NCBI GenBank assembly: GCA_009761415.1
Contig: QUOL01000006.1
Location: 806,001 to 870,000 of the forward strand
Source of the DNA: Sarcomyxa edulis
Lineage: Eukaryota > Basidiomycota > Agaricomycetes > Agaricales > Mycenaceae
Reading direction: 5' to 3'
Length of the DNA stretch: 64,000 bases
In this document: positions 1-10,783 of the stretch, piece by piece
How the letters are laid out: every line of letters starts with the position of its first letter
Position numbering within the stretch: position 1 is the stretch's first letter
The notes under the pieces: generated by a model
What the model was told of the DNA's origin: nothing
The model's input: only the letters and a program-made list of their open reading frames with translations
The model's database searches: none
Translations under genes and position numbers: made by a program

Positions 1-697
1 AAAAGAAAAGAAATCAGGTCAATATGAACATCGAGGACTAAAAACACTCACAAGTACAGAGCCTCTATAAGAGCTTAGGTATAGCCATAAGGCCCAAGAA
101 CTCTGGATGTGCGCGTTCAAGACAACAAACAGGTCTTAGCACTATCTATCACGATGCTACAAGTGGGTGCTTTGAATGTCAGCAGCATACGTTTGTAAAG
201 TACAACTTGTTAATTGCGACTTGACGTCGTTTAATGCACGCTAGGATGGCCGAGTAGTACGACGATGATGAGGTGGGGAGGAGGGGCCCCTAAAGCAAAG
301 ATTTGTAGTGAGCCGTGCGCGCTTGTGCGGGGCGGCACATCATTGTACCGACCGGCGGAAAGCCCGCGTCAAGTCAACCCGTGCATCGACATCGACGTGA
401 ATAGTTGGGTAAAACCTTGATATAACGTTGAAGAAAAGGGCATCAGCATCATGCACGCCTGGGCCTGCCTATAGCACGAAGTGACGACACTCTTGAGGGT
501 TTTTCGCATAGCTCCCCGGTAAGAGATCAATAAATGTGATAATTTCTGCGTGAGAATTTCAAAACATGCAACGAAAATGGGCCAGTACTGTGAGCTGATA
601 CAGATACAGTGAGAGGGTCCAAGGGATATCCTATTGACGAAGATGAGGATACCTCAATAGATGAATGAATGACGGCGTACCTTTAGCTGAGGCGTAT
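1..697. other. Intergenic / window edge, no gene seen
   Basis: No open frame with recognisable coding character or splice signals is visible. It probably holds the 3' flank of IF1 and of whatever gene lies beyond the left edge. No tRNA-like fold or repeat was recognised. Confidence 0.4.
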
Positions 698-1284
698 TTA
701 TTTCTTTTCTGCTGCCTCAGAGTCCTTCAAGACCTTCTGTGCACGCGCAATCTTGTCCTCTGGGGCGCCCTATAATTCAAACGCAATCAAAGAAACGAGG
801 AGCGTAAGTAAAGAAGGAGTCACCCCCTCCCCCCGTTCGGTCGGCCGCGAAGAATGAGACCGGAGCTATAAGTAACGCACGTCTGTCTCAAGTTCCTTCA
901 ACAACTAGGACAGGCGCTCATCAATCCTCGTCCAGAAACATACACGTAATATAATATCCGCCAGACATTTCGACGTTACTCACTTGCTTCCTCAATTTCG
1001 CTATTTCCTCTTGTTCTCGTTGGTGGGCGTATTGGTCTAGAGGTACCAGGTTGAATAAATAATCTGGCCCAACGCTACTGTTTGTCCAAAATTAACTCAC
1101 TCTCTTGAGCTTGTTCTTTCTTACTATTGAAAAAGTTCAGACCTGGGGAAACGATGGGGTAAAGTTCCACGCACCTGAAACCTTTAGACTGTGCAACACT
1201 GCCCTCCTTCGCACTGGAGGTATAGCAGCGCCGGGGCAAAGCAGATAATGCGGGAACACGACGTATAGCGGCAAGAGACAACAT
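698..1284 (-). CDS. INH1: Mitochondrial F1-ATPase inhibitor protein (IF1 family)
   Basis: Five exons (1284-1175, 1123-1101, 1036-984, 904-881, 769-698) give a 93-residue protein. IF1 proteins bind F1-ATPase in the mitochondrial matrix and block ATP hydrolysis when the membrane potential collapses. The N-terminus (MLSLAAIRRVPALSALPRRC) is basic and has no acidic residue, as in a mitochondrial presequence. The core reads FSKKEQAQENQYAHQREQEE and continues into a charged helix (IAKLRKQLLKELETD), the IF1 inhibitory and dimerisation signature. The C-terminus is a short Lys/Glu-rich tail. Exons 2 to 4 are only 23, 53 and 24 nt long but keep phase and restore the family motif. It is transcribed divergently from ATP14, 134 bp away. 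Confidence 0.9.
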
Positions 1285-1418
1285 AATGGTGAGAGTGAGG
1301 ATTCTGAGGAAGGGGTCGGGTCGTCACGGTATACTAATGTGACCCGTCAGAGTCACATGTGACCAGGGTGACCAGGCATTCCGGGTCTGTCACGCACCTT
1401 GTAGAAATATCCACCACT
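1285..1418. promoter_or_regulatory. Shared divergent promoter of IF1 and ATP14
   Basis: The 134 bp between the two start codons must serve both genes. It contains six copies of GTGAC/GTCAC, at 1323, 1339, 1352, 1359, 1368 and 1389. Two of them form the perfect palindrome GTCACATGTGAC at 1352-1363. This arrangement is seen directly; the trans-acting factor is not known. Confidence 0.65.
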
Positions 1419-1971
1419 ATGTCGTCCCTCCTCCGGCAGGCTGTATGTTTTCGAGTCTCTTCCTGTTGGATGTAAATTTACTCATTTTGTTGTACCCATG
1501 TTCTTTGGACAGGCCCGCACCGTCTCGCGATCTCGCAACTTTACTACATCGGCAGTGGCCCGCAAGGGTATGTTCAATTTAGGATATTCACATCTGGTCC
1601 TAAAACTGCATCTGCTATACAGACCTCGTCCAGGATCTCTACCTCAGAGAACTAAAGGCGTACAAACCTTTGCCTGTGGTGAGCACCCGGTCATTTGTTG
1701 GACACACCCATACACGGCTAACATCACCCAGGCAAAAGATGCCCACGTCGGCGTTGTCAAACAGTATACCATGCCTCCAACCCCCAAGGCTCCCGTTCTT
1801 CCCTCCGACTTAGCCACAGAGCTTTCGACCTACGATGCGACAGAGCCCACCAGTGCCAGTGCACCTGCTGTCAAAACCCCGAGTTCACCCGAGGAAAGTG
1901 TCACCGGCGCAAACGCATTCTTGAGCTTCTTGGAGGAAGATTTGCCAGAAGAGGAGGAGGCACACCACTAG
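1419..1971 (+). CDS. ATP14: Mitochondrial F1Fo-ATP synthase subunit h
   Basis: Four exons (1419-1442, 1513-1567, 1623-1678, 1732-1971) encode 124 residues, the same length as yeast Atp14. Subunit h is part of the peripheral stalk linking F1 to Fo. The first ~25 residues (MSSLLRQAARTVSRSRNFTT) form a basic mitochondrial presequence. The mature start (KDLVQDLYLRELKAYKPLPV) is the conserved core of the family. A Pro-rich linker follows (TMPPTPKAPVLPSDL), then the acidic tail ending FLSFLEEDLPEEEEAHH. All three introns are 54-70 nt. The first exon is chosen because it supplies the only ATG in frame with the presequence. It diverges from IF1 and converges on RPO41. Confidence 0.9.
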
Positions 1972-2262
1972 AAACATATTGTGCTTCCAGTCGCTTGGCC
2001 GGGAAAAATAGAATGGTGCAATTGGTTTTCTTAGCATTCAACGCTATAAATTTCACTGTGATCACTGATATCCAATAATCTCCGTCTATAAATCCGAGAG
2101 TGATAAGATACATTAATGGGGGGACACCAGCTAAGCAATGCGTTGTAAGTGACTAATAAGTATGCGACTGAGTGAGTGAACGAGTGAGCGAGGATTAGAA
2201 AGACAGGTGTTAGCCGGTGTAAGGACTCGAACGACGAAAAGGAAACCCAGGAAAAAGCCAGT

Positions 2263-5200
2263 CTACGAGAAGAAGTACTGAGAGCCTTTAATGGTCTCGA
2301 CCTCGAAATTACCCTTGGCTGGTAGCGGCGGGAAAAGTGCAGTGAGGTCGACGAATTTACCCAACAACGCGTTGGTTGCCTCCTCGTCCTTCAGGTTTTC
2401 CAGCTCCGCTGCGTCAAGATCGACCTCTTCAGGATCTGCCTCTTCAGCGTCGTGGTCGACGATGTCCTCGTCCTCTATAATCTTGATCTTCGCCGCTGCC
2501 TTCTTTCTTGGTTTTGTGGCACGTTTCTTAGGCGCAACCTCTGTCACCTCCTTCTCCCAGGCCTCTAAGGCAAGGTCCTCATCCGTTGCCAATTTGCTCC
2601 TCTGCTCATCGGTGAGCGCACTAGTACTGCTCTCCTCTACATCTGGTTCCTCCGTATCGGAGATTACCAACAAATCCTTTATAGCCGACAACGACCTGGC
2701 TTGTTTGGGAGTCACTACGATCCTCGTACCAGCGGCATGTAGACCGGTCGACAAAGAGGTCGTTCGGAGAGCGATCAGAGGGACTTTATAGCCTTTGTAA
2801 CGTTCCATGAACTGAAGGTGATCAAGAAGTGAGAAATCTGCACTTCAGATATGGGATCGATCAGAAAACGACGTACCTCGCCATGAAGTTTTCCTAAAAC
2901 ATCAGAAGAGTGGAGTGCGATAAATGTGTCACGAATAATCTCGGACATCTTATCGATACTGCATGCGTGCGTCCAGTATGAATCGTGTACGGAGGCGAAA
3001 TTTAATCCTTGTGTCTAGATATTGATAGTCAGCATCTGGATATGAACAGGGAAGAGATGGCCATACCCGACATTCAAGCGCAGTCAACATCATATGAGTT
3101 GCGTCCAGACTATGAATGAAATTTGGCGGGAAGGCAGAAGCTTGTTTCTGAGAGTTTACTATCAACGAAGACGAATAAGCCTCTCTTCTCTCTCTCTTGT
3201 CTGGGAAGAGCACGTACCTTCTGCGGGCGAGTTTGGATCCGAAATATACACACTTTGAAGGGTCGTGCTTATTTGCTTTCTCTTGGTTTTTCTATATGGT
3301 TGAACGATCGGGAGGCCCAACGGCGTAGTCCAAACCACAGAAGTCATTTGTTCTCTCCGTAATCGATCTACAGGGAGCATCTTCTTCCTGCCCAGCTTCT
3401 TGGGCTGACCCAATTTCTTTTGTTGTGAGAGTTCATGTTCGGCAATGGCTTCTGGAAGACGTTCCTCAGGGATAGATTTCGAGATGAGACGAGCGCAGAG
3501 ATTGAGCCAAGTCTGGATCGCCTTCGCTCCACTGAAAAGATCTCCAATGCACAGCAAGACCTGCTTGGCCAGATATGATGCAGCAGGCCAACAATCCTCT
3601 TCAGGGATGTCTTTCCGGTCCTTCAACTGTTTCTCGATCTGGTCTCGAGCGCCGACGAAAGTCACACCGTATACAGTTGTCATGACCTAGCGCCCAGACA
3701 TAATCAAAAAGTGCGTTGTTGCCCAAAAGAAAATTCACGCACAGTCTGCTTGACAACTTTCCGAGAGATTTTACCTTGGAGCAATTTTGCGTACGGTTCG
3801 CCCTTCTTGATATCCTCTTCCAACAGCTTCTCCACCATGTTTCCGACGAATGTGTAAACATCCGACGGCCGGTCTGTAACACTGAGATTGACCTGAGCTG
3901 CACCGCGAGCATCACCTCCGAGAGCTGCATAATGTTGGAGTCCGTTACATGTCCCATCTTGATGAACGGGAAGGGAGGACATGAATTCGTGGGGATCTGG
4001 GGATTCGAGGGCCGAGTGGAGTTCCATACAGGTGGCTAGGCATTGCCATGGATCGTCTGCTGTAAGCCACCAGCGTTTGCCCTAGAAGTAAGCGATAAGT
4101 AACCATCGAGAATACAGGCAGACAGAATCGCACATCAAGCGGTTTCGTAGCACTATCATAGATGACCTCTAGATGCTCCTCTACAAAAGCAACACGTTCA
4201 TCGAAATTGGCCTTGTCGAACCCGTAAAGATTGGCTAGATGAATTTTCAGCCAACGCAATCCACGTTCGCCAAGTGGTTTCTGTTCGGCGAATTTCAATA
4301 GCCCACGACTAAGATCGTCACCAAGATGGTTAAGATGAGGTGGAATGGGGTATGCGCGCCCACGGAAATCGAGATTGTGAGGGAGATAGAGTGTATCGCC
4401 CAGGAACTGTAAAGCGGAAGTAAGGCAATGGGCTCAAATAGTAGGTGCAAACTGAACGTACGGCACGAGCGATTTCAATCTTGTAATTGACACTGCACCG
4501 ATCCGAATGATTTCCAGCTTTGGCTTGAACGTAACCTCTCTGCCTCTGCAAATGTATACTCCGGGCTTGGAAATCCGTAGCAAAGTTATCTGGCTTGTCT
4601 GGTTCAGGTTTGTCGTACACCGCAGGTGGTAATTTACCCATCCGGTGACCCGAGTTCCACACTTGGATAACGACATCGAAGATGGACTTGTTGATTACCC
4701 AAGGAGTACTTCCGAGTACATCGAGCCCAGCGTAGACAAGCTCGACGTTTCCCAATGAAGATGCACGCTTGAGATAACTTTGTTGTTCTTGGGAATCTTT
4801 GAATCGCATCGCCGATGCTGTACGAGGAACCGGTTAGTACGAATGAGATGACTGTGCAGATTGATACTTACTCTTGTTGTAGATATATCCGCCCTCGTCG
4901 TGATTCAGCCAAGGCTTGGGTTTAGTTAGCATGGGAAGATGACGGGGATGTAGCGTCTCTCGTAGTCCATCCTTGGCGATCCGTTCCGCGACTACGGGGT
5001 TAAGTCGTAGGACACCAAGTTTCTGTCCCCGGGAATATTCATATGAATGGAAGAATGCGGGCTGAACTTCGGAACTGCAAAACACTGTAAGATGTGGAGT
5101 TATTCGCGAAAAAGATGGAAACGTACATGATCTCGCTGTTGATCTTGCTGACAGCCGTCCTCGTAACCTCTGCTACCTCCATCAGACACTCTACCAGAAT

Positions 5201-6973
5201 ACTCCCGACCTTCACCCTGACGCGCTGTGTCCACGGTGCGGTCCACTCTTCCGCGTCTTCCATATATTTTCTAGCCGTGACTCTCCTCGCATGTAAATCT
5301 CGGTATCCTAGGTTGGTGAAGTAACTTTCTGGACGGTGTCCACTGGTTGGAACGGCGATTTTGTTTTTCTTACACATCTGTGCCTTGTACTCCATTTCGA
5401 CAGCGTGTCCAACAGCAATGAGTGCCCGTGCCGTTTTCATGCCATCCGTTATCCCACCCGTCCCTTGCAGACGCATGATCTCTAGGATAGTGATCAAAGA
5501 GAGTTTTTCGGCTTTGACGAGTGATAAGAAGGGCGATAAATCTTGATGCCTTTCTATGGCAATCTTTGACGGACGATTGCGCTCATACGTAGATATAGCC
5601 TTGATTTCTGTGGCTAAACGCTCCTGAAGTTTGGTGTGCCATTCCCACATCCACCGTTGTAGATCTGGTGCCATCAACCCGTTGGTCGATAATCCTAGCG
5701 ATTCGAACGTCTCCGCTTGTCGCTTCAATCTCTCCTCTGCTACAGAGTACACGGATTCTTCTAGCAATTTTTGTCGAGATGCGACGTCTTCGGGAAGTAC
5801 CCGTCGCGCCATGGCCACTTGAGCGAGATGGCGACGGAGAGAGTCTAGGTTGAATGGGACGATCATTTCCGGTTCTTTCTCTATCACTGTTTCCCCAGCT
5901 TTGACTCGAGCGTCTATGTCTGCCTGGTCTTCAGGTGTGACTGTTTTCTATCGTGATCGTCAGTCTCGGCCTAAGCATGAGTAGACCATGAACACATACC
6001 TTTGCGACGACTCGGACAGGCATGACCTCGGGGATATTCTCTAGAGGATCGTCGTACGTGCCCAACGCTTCTGCCTGTCCCAACTCCATGACAATTTTTG
6101 AGAGTCCCAGTTGCACAGCGGCCTGAGAGAGAATCTTGATTACGTCCGACGCCTCTTCTGACGAGACGAAAGCACGGTCCGAAACGACTGAAGAGACAGA
6201 AATTTCTCGTTCCACGATGTTGACAAGAATGTCGGTGGGCGCCTTCATCGTTCGGTATCGTACGGGGGCTAAAGTGCCTTCATGAAACCTTAAGACAGTC
6301 ATTTTCAGTTCTTCGGATGCGCCGTTGTCAGTGAAGGAAGTACGCACCGATGCCATGCGATGAGCATTATAGCGTACGTCCCCGAATTCGGAACTACGTG
6401 CGGCTTCGAGTGCAGATCAACCTCCCTACCATTTTCCATGTCGTCATACAGGTCCCAAGCATCTTGCAACCAAACCTCCTTGCTGTCGGTACTGGGCGAC
6501 GAAGCCATGCCAATGAAGGCCTCTAATAGAGAATTGTACAGTCTTGTCACCAAGACTGGGTTACCTTTCTGTTCGCGCAGACGCATGAAGATGTGCTTGG
6601 CTCGTTCGACATCATATAGGTTATGCAAGCAAGCGTCCACCACAGCGAGTTGGTCCTGAGTGGAAGTGTCCGTAAAGTAAAGTTCGTGAACTGGTGAGGT
6701 CTCGTCGTCAGGAAGTGGGGTCGGTAGCAAAGTATAGTGTGGACGACGCCCCAGAAAGCTTTTCATATCATGAGACAAGGGTGCAACATCTTCTGGAAGT
6801 GGTTCGTGTTTGTTCAAGAAGAGAGGATAGTCCGGGTTAGGCGCGGCGGCTGCGAGTGCTGCTGGAGCGTTCGCTTTTTTTGAGGGAGTAGAAAAAAGAC
6901 GAGCAGAACGAGGAAGACGTTGACGAGACAACAGTAAAGTGGTCTCTAGTCTACGGGCTGTCCGAGGTATCAT
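2263..6973 (-). CDS. RPO41: Mitochondrial DNA-directed RNA polymerase (T7-type)
   Basis: Multi-exon gene for the single-subunit polymerase that transcribes mitochondrial DNA. The N-terminus ([20 protein letters not shown]) is a basic presequence. A PPR-like helical segment follows, with pairs such as [14 protein letters not shown] and [10 protein letters not shown]. Next come the N-terminal domain (5039-5887) and the polymerase domain. Motif A reads [19 protein letters not shown], with the catalytic Asp codon near 3956. Motif B is KQTV then [16 protein letters not shown]. Motif C is VHDSYWTHA, with its Asp codon near 2982. The protein ends QYFFS, as mitochondrial and phage polymerases end in aromatic residues. 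Unusual are a ~100-residue acidic/Lys-rich insertion near the C-terminus (roughly 2340-2680) and a Lys-rich loop ([15 protein letters not shown]) after motif B. Exon joins in the middle are approximate. Confidence 0.93.
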
Positions 6974-7239
6974 TTTGTAGAGCGCAGATCGGGGAGAACT
7001 TGACGGAATTTCTCAAATTTTTGGGATGTTTACTTTGGGATCAACTTTGTCCCGGAAATAAATTCCCTCACCATCACGTCCGGATTTGGGCGTTTCAGCC
7101 TCAAATACCTTGCAAATACCAACCTCCATCCTCGACCTAGAAACCTCAAAACTTACCGTTACTGGGAAGAAGTTGCGAACGTACTAATCGGCGAACGTTC
7201 AGCCATCTCGAGGCGCTTGGGTTTCAAGAGAGTCTCGAC

Positions 7240-9151
7240 ATGGCCACTCGGGCCCTTCCTTACGATCTTATTTCAAAAATAATTGAAGTGCTGAGCATGG
7301 GGAGTGACTCGGACAGTGTCCAACTTCAGGCTCCTCAGCGGTTTTCTTTCGAGTCGCAACCTGATTACAAGACAATATGTCGATGTGCTTTAGCAAATCG
7401 CGAAATCCACCAGCTCGCGGCCAAAGTCCTGTATTCCCGAGTCACAGTCTTATTCAATCCGTACGGTACTTTGAGGGTAAGCCTTGTTGAACCCAGATCA
7501 GTCAGTACTCAACCATCAGACAGGAACCCGCCCAATTCACGTCTGCATGTTTGCCACAGTACGGAGGCTACGTACTCTCACTCGAAGTGATGGGTAAATC
7601 TATGATGCCAATCGTAAAGACCCAAAGCCGATTTACAGTGTCTCGTCAGGTTATCCTTCAGCACGTCGCTCCCCACCCGGCAGCCCTAGTACCTTGGATC
7701 CCGACATCCTCATCTCAGCGATTCAAAGATCATTCCGTAACCTTCGGCGCCTTGTATTGGCCCCGACACGTATGGCAACATCGGCATTCATGAAAATAAT
7801 AGGAGCCATTCCTAAGACACTGGAGGAAATCTCCGTCAATTCGGTTAGCTTGGCAGACGATCCATCAAGGGATGCGAACAATGAGATAATACCTACCCGT
7901 TCCACCGTCCTTACGAAGATCGAGGGTCTGAGGATACTGACACTGGTCGATCCCAACAGAGCTATCCTCCAGGTATTGTCAGACTGGCTCGAGAAGCTGT
8001 CCAGGTCTCTAGTGGAGCTTTATCTGCAAGTAAGTGCACTTTCGAGCGTAGTCAGTGACCCGTCGACCTGATATTGATTTCCATCTCTCCAAGGGTAACT
8101 GCGGTTCGATAACACCAGGCGTTCTTCGATCGTTTATCGCACCTCTCCAATGCTCCAATGTTCACTCTCTGACCTTGAGCGTATCCTACTCTATCGCCGA
8201 TGGAGACCTTTTCTCCTTCCTGTCTCATCTACCCCAACTAAGTGTCATACAGGTGCATTATTATCTCGTACGTTTGATACTTCATCTCACACAGACCCGC
8301 CAAAGATAACCACCTCATCTTTCAATGTAGCAATTGAACCAGCCGTCTGCTATCCCTTCTTTTCCGTCCCTACGCTCACTAACGGTCACGTACACTCACG
8401 ACTTCGATCACGATACAGCCATGCGATTCTGTAACTGGATAAACCGCATCATACAATCTGCGCCTCTCCTCGAGTCGCTCTGCATATCCGACCCTCGCCA
8501 TAGTCTACCTGACGAAGATCCCGAGGAGGATGTGAAGTTCGATAGCCTGGTCAATCATCTAGTAGAGGAGCATTCCGCTAATCTGAGGATCCTGGATCTC
8601 GGGCGCGCTTACGTGGGTATCGATTCCCTTCGTCGTATGTGGACCAGTTGCTTGAGTCTGGAGGTACTTCGTGTCGGTGCTGATAGTACTGTTCTGGTCC
8701 GTCAATGTTTCTACTTATATCATCGGTAGGAACCTCACAAGTCATGTCTGATGGAGTAGACGGAGTTTACTCTATCCGCCACCGAGATGGCTTCCCTACA
8801 TACAGCTTCTTTTATTGTTCGAGGGTTGACGCTATCAGAAGAGCTTTCTATGCAACGGAACGAACAACTAGTCACCCAAACCATGGAAGCAGTGCTGCCC
8901 CTAAGGCGTCTGTATATCAATGGGGTGCGGTGGGAGGTGAGATTTTTTCGCTGAGCGCCACTTGCTATATGTCAATGGTGTCCGTAACTTCATTGCAGGG
9001 CTCGTGGGTCTCGGATGGGCAAGCTGTAAAGTTTGTCATATCTACTACATCGTTCAAATTGAAGGTGGGAGATTCTTCGTAGATGGTCCTTGTCTTGTTT
9101 AGAAGCTGACCTATCTATTAGACTCGGACGATTCGGATACCTGAATCATGA
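7240..9151 (+). CDS. F-box / leucine-rich-repeat-like protein
   Basis: Eight exons in phase (7240-7476, 7520-7593, 7639-8029, 8094-8252, 8331-8696, 8760-8936, 8999-9064, 9122-9151) give about 499 residues. The N-terminus (ALPYDLISKIIEVL) resembles the F-box start of the large basidiomycete family of SCF ubiquitin-ligase adaptors. A helix with CRCALANREIHQLAAKVLY follows. The rest is a string of LRR-like strands: FATVRRLRTLTRSD, LRRLVLAPTR, VHSLTLSVSY, LRSLTVTY, LLESLCIS, LRILDLG and SLEVLRVGA. These would form the substrate-binding arc. The intron before the sixth exon has a weaker GTCCGT donor. The last splice is uncertain; without it the protein stops at 9082. The substrate is unknown. Confidence 0.72.
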
Positions 9152-9965
9152 GGATCCTTTTCTCGCCACAAAAAATAACTTTAAACTAATGGAGTCCCTG
9201 CTTTCGTCTCTGTTCGAGATCTCCAGAATCTACTCCCTCATACTCCCGTGACTAAGATTCCGAATAACGGTTGCTGAGTCCATAACTTGAAAATTCTCCC
9301 AGCGGAACTATTTGGCATCAGTCGTTGATCCAAATATACCCAAAGATGTATGTCTATTATCTACTTTGCATCTATTACTTACCGATAATTGTATGACATC
9401 CTCCTCAACAAACGGACGCAGTCAACACAATGTGCCTCCGACACGGGAGCTCTACGCAAAGTTTTTTTCTACATCATCCAGAATAAGAGATCAGATGCCC
9501 CTGATCCTGATGAACGAGTAGTGGACGAGCTTTGAGATATCTGAGAACCAATAGAGTTAGAGTGCGGTGGGAAGTACGTCTATATGTTCACTCCGGGGAC
9601 TACTGAAGCCAATATTTTCGAAGTGTTCTTGAGTCTTAGAAGGGCAGGGTGCCAAGTTCGTCGTACTGCCATTCATCCCTAACCGGGTGAACGCGGTCAC
9701 ACGTTGTTTGACTCCGAGCCACATAAGTATCAGTCTTGAAACAGGGTGTTTTCCTGAGAATCCCCGAGGGATGCCCCTACAAAGTGAGCGCTAGTGAGCA
9801 TGCAACGTAAGTTCGACATCCTAGTGGTCTGTGTAACTTACCCAGAACTCGCTAATAATGAGGATCAAGCATGTTTGCCTGCCTGCATGCGTAAGGCAAG
9901 ATATGAGCACGACTCGGTCATTTACCCCTATATATTGACACGATTTTGAGCTTGTATCTAGTTCG
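9152..9965. other. Intergenic, no gene supported
   Basis: About 800 bp between the F-box gene and the convergent small conserved gene. Short open frames (for example 9312-9521) have no flanking splice signals that join into a longer product and no recognisable motif. Confidence 0.4.
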
Positions 9966-10395
9966 TCAAATCTCTTTCTCGTCAACTGACTGTGCTGCCT
10001 GCTGTTGCTTCTTCTCCTCTAATCGAACCCTGAGTCAATTTACCGCGTGGTCAGCTTCAAGTTGTATTGGCTTCAAAAGTGAAAATAGGTCTGACTTGTT
10101 TCGGGCAGCAAGGACTCGCAATGTGCGATCTTTTTCCATTTGAGTCATTTTCTGCCAATTGGCGATTCGTGATAACGTCTGGGAGGAAAAGAACATCTTT
10201 TCAGCACTGAACGACCTGGAGTCGAAGTACGCGTTGAAAGAATGCGATACTTACTCCATCGCTGTTTACCACCATGGGTCCAAGATCATCCAATTTGATA
10301 GTGTTGGACTGTATTGTTTTAACTTCAGTTTCCGTATCCGGGTCTGGTGTGGGTGGAAGAGCGAGCGGTGTTTTGGCAGGATTTTCGGATGACAT
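9966..10395 (-). CDS. Small conserved fungal protein of unknown function
   Basis: Three exons (10395-10255, 10178-10096, 10029-9966) encode 95 residues. The N-terminus is Pro/Thr-rich and disordered (PLALPPTPDPDTETEV). The core reads KLDDLGPMVVNSDGTLSRIA, then NWQKMTQMEKDRTLRVLAARNKVRL, and the protein ends in a Gln/Glu-rich helix. I recall this core as a short signature shared by many fungal hypothetical proteins; its biochemical role is not known to me. Reconstruction across both introns restores the signature exactly, which strongly supports the model. No signal peptide or membrane segment is present. A hexanucleotide repeat lies about 180 bp upstream of the start. Confidence 0.85.
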
Positions 10396-10575
10396 GTCCA
10401 GCTCTGAGCTCGAGGTAAGCAGGCCAAAAGAAGTTGGTTTGTATTTATACCCGAACTATACACATTCCAGAGAATTCTACTGCTGTCTGGGGTAAATTTG
10501 GGTATGATGCTAGTAGGCTTTGCAGAACTGAACTACGTAGTATCAGAGCTACTAAGTAGTACATACTGATTGACT

Positions 10576-10601
10576 GGTCTTGGTCTTGGTCTTGGTCTTG
10601 G
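10576..10601. repeat. Hexanucleotide tandem repeat (GGTCTT) x4.3
   Basis: Four perfect copies of GGTCTT followed by GG, located upstream of the small conserved gene that starts at 10395 and near the 3' end of the P450 gene. Confidence 0.9.
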
Positions 10602-10783
10602 ATTCGTAATGATTTGATAATACAGCATTAGGTCCCATCATCGTGAAGAGTTATGATACGCGGCAGGAGAAAAAAAGGAGAAAGTCGAGCGCTCTGTAGA
10701 ATTTTCAATGCCCAGCAAAAATCGTACAGAGCGTTCGAGTTGATCGATGGCCTGGATTGATCTTGAATGCCAGTATGCTGATA

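Noticed and set aside
2291..2791. 166-codon plus-strand frame antisense to RPO41
   Set aside because: It overlaps the low-complexity C-terminal insertion of RPO41 and has no motif or independent start signals.
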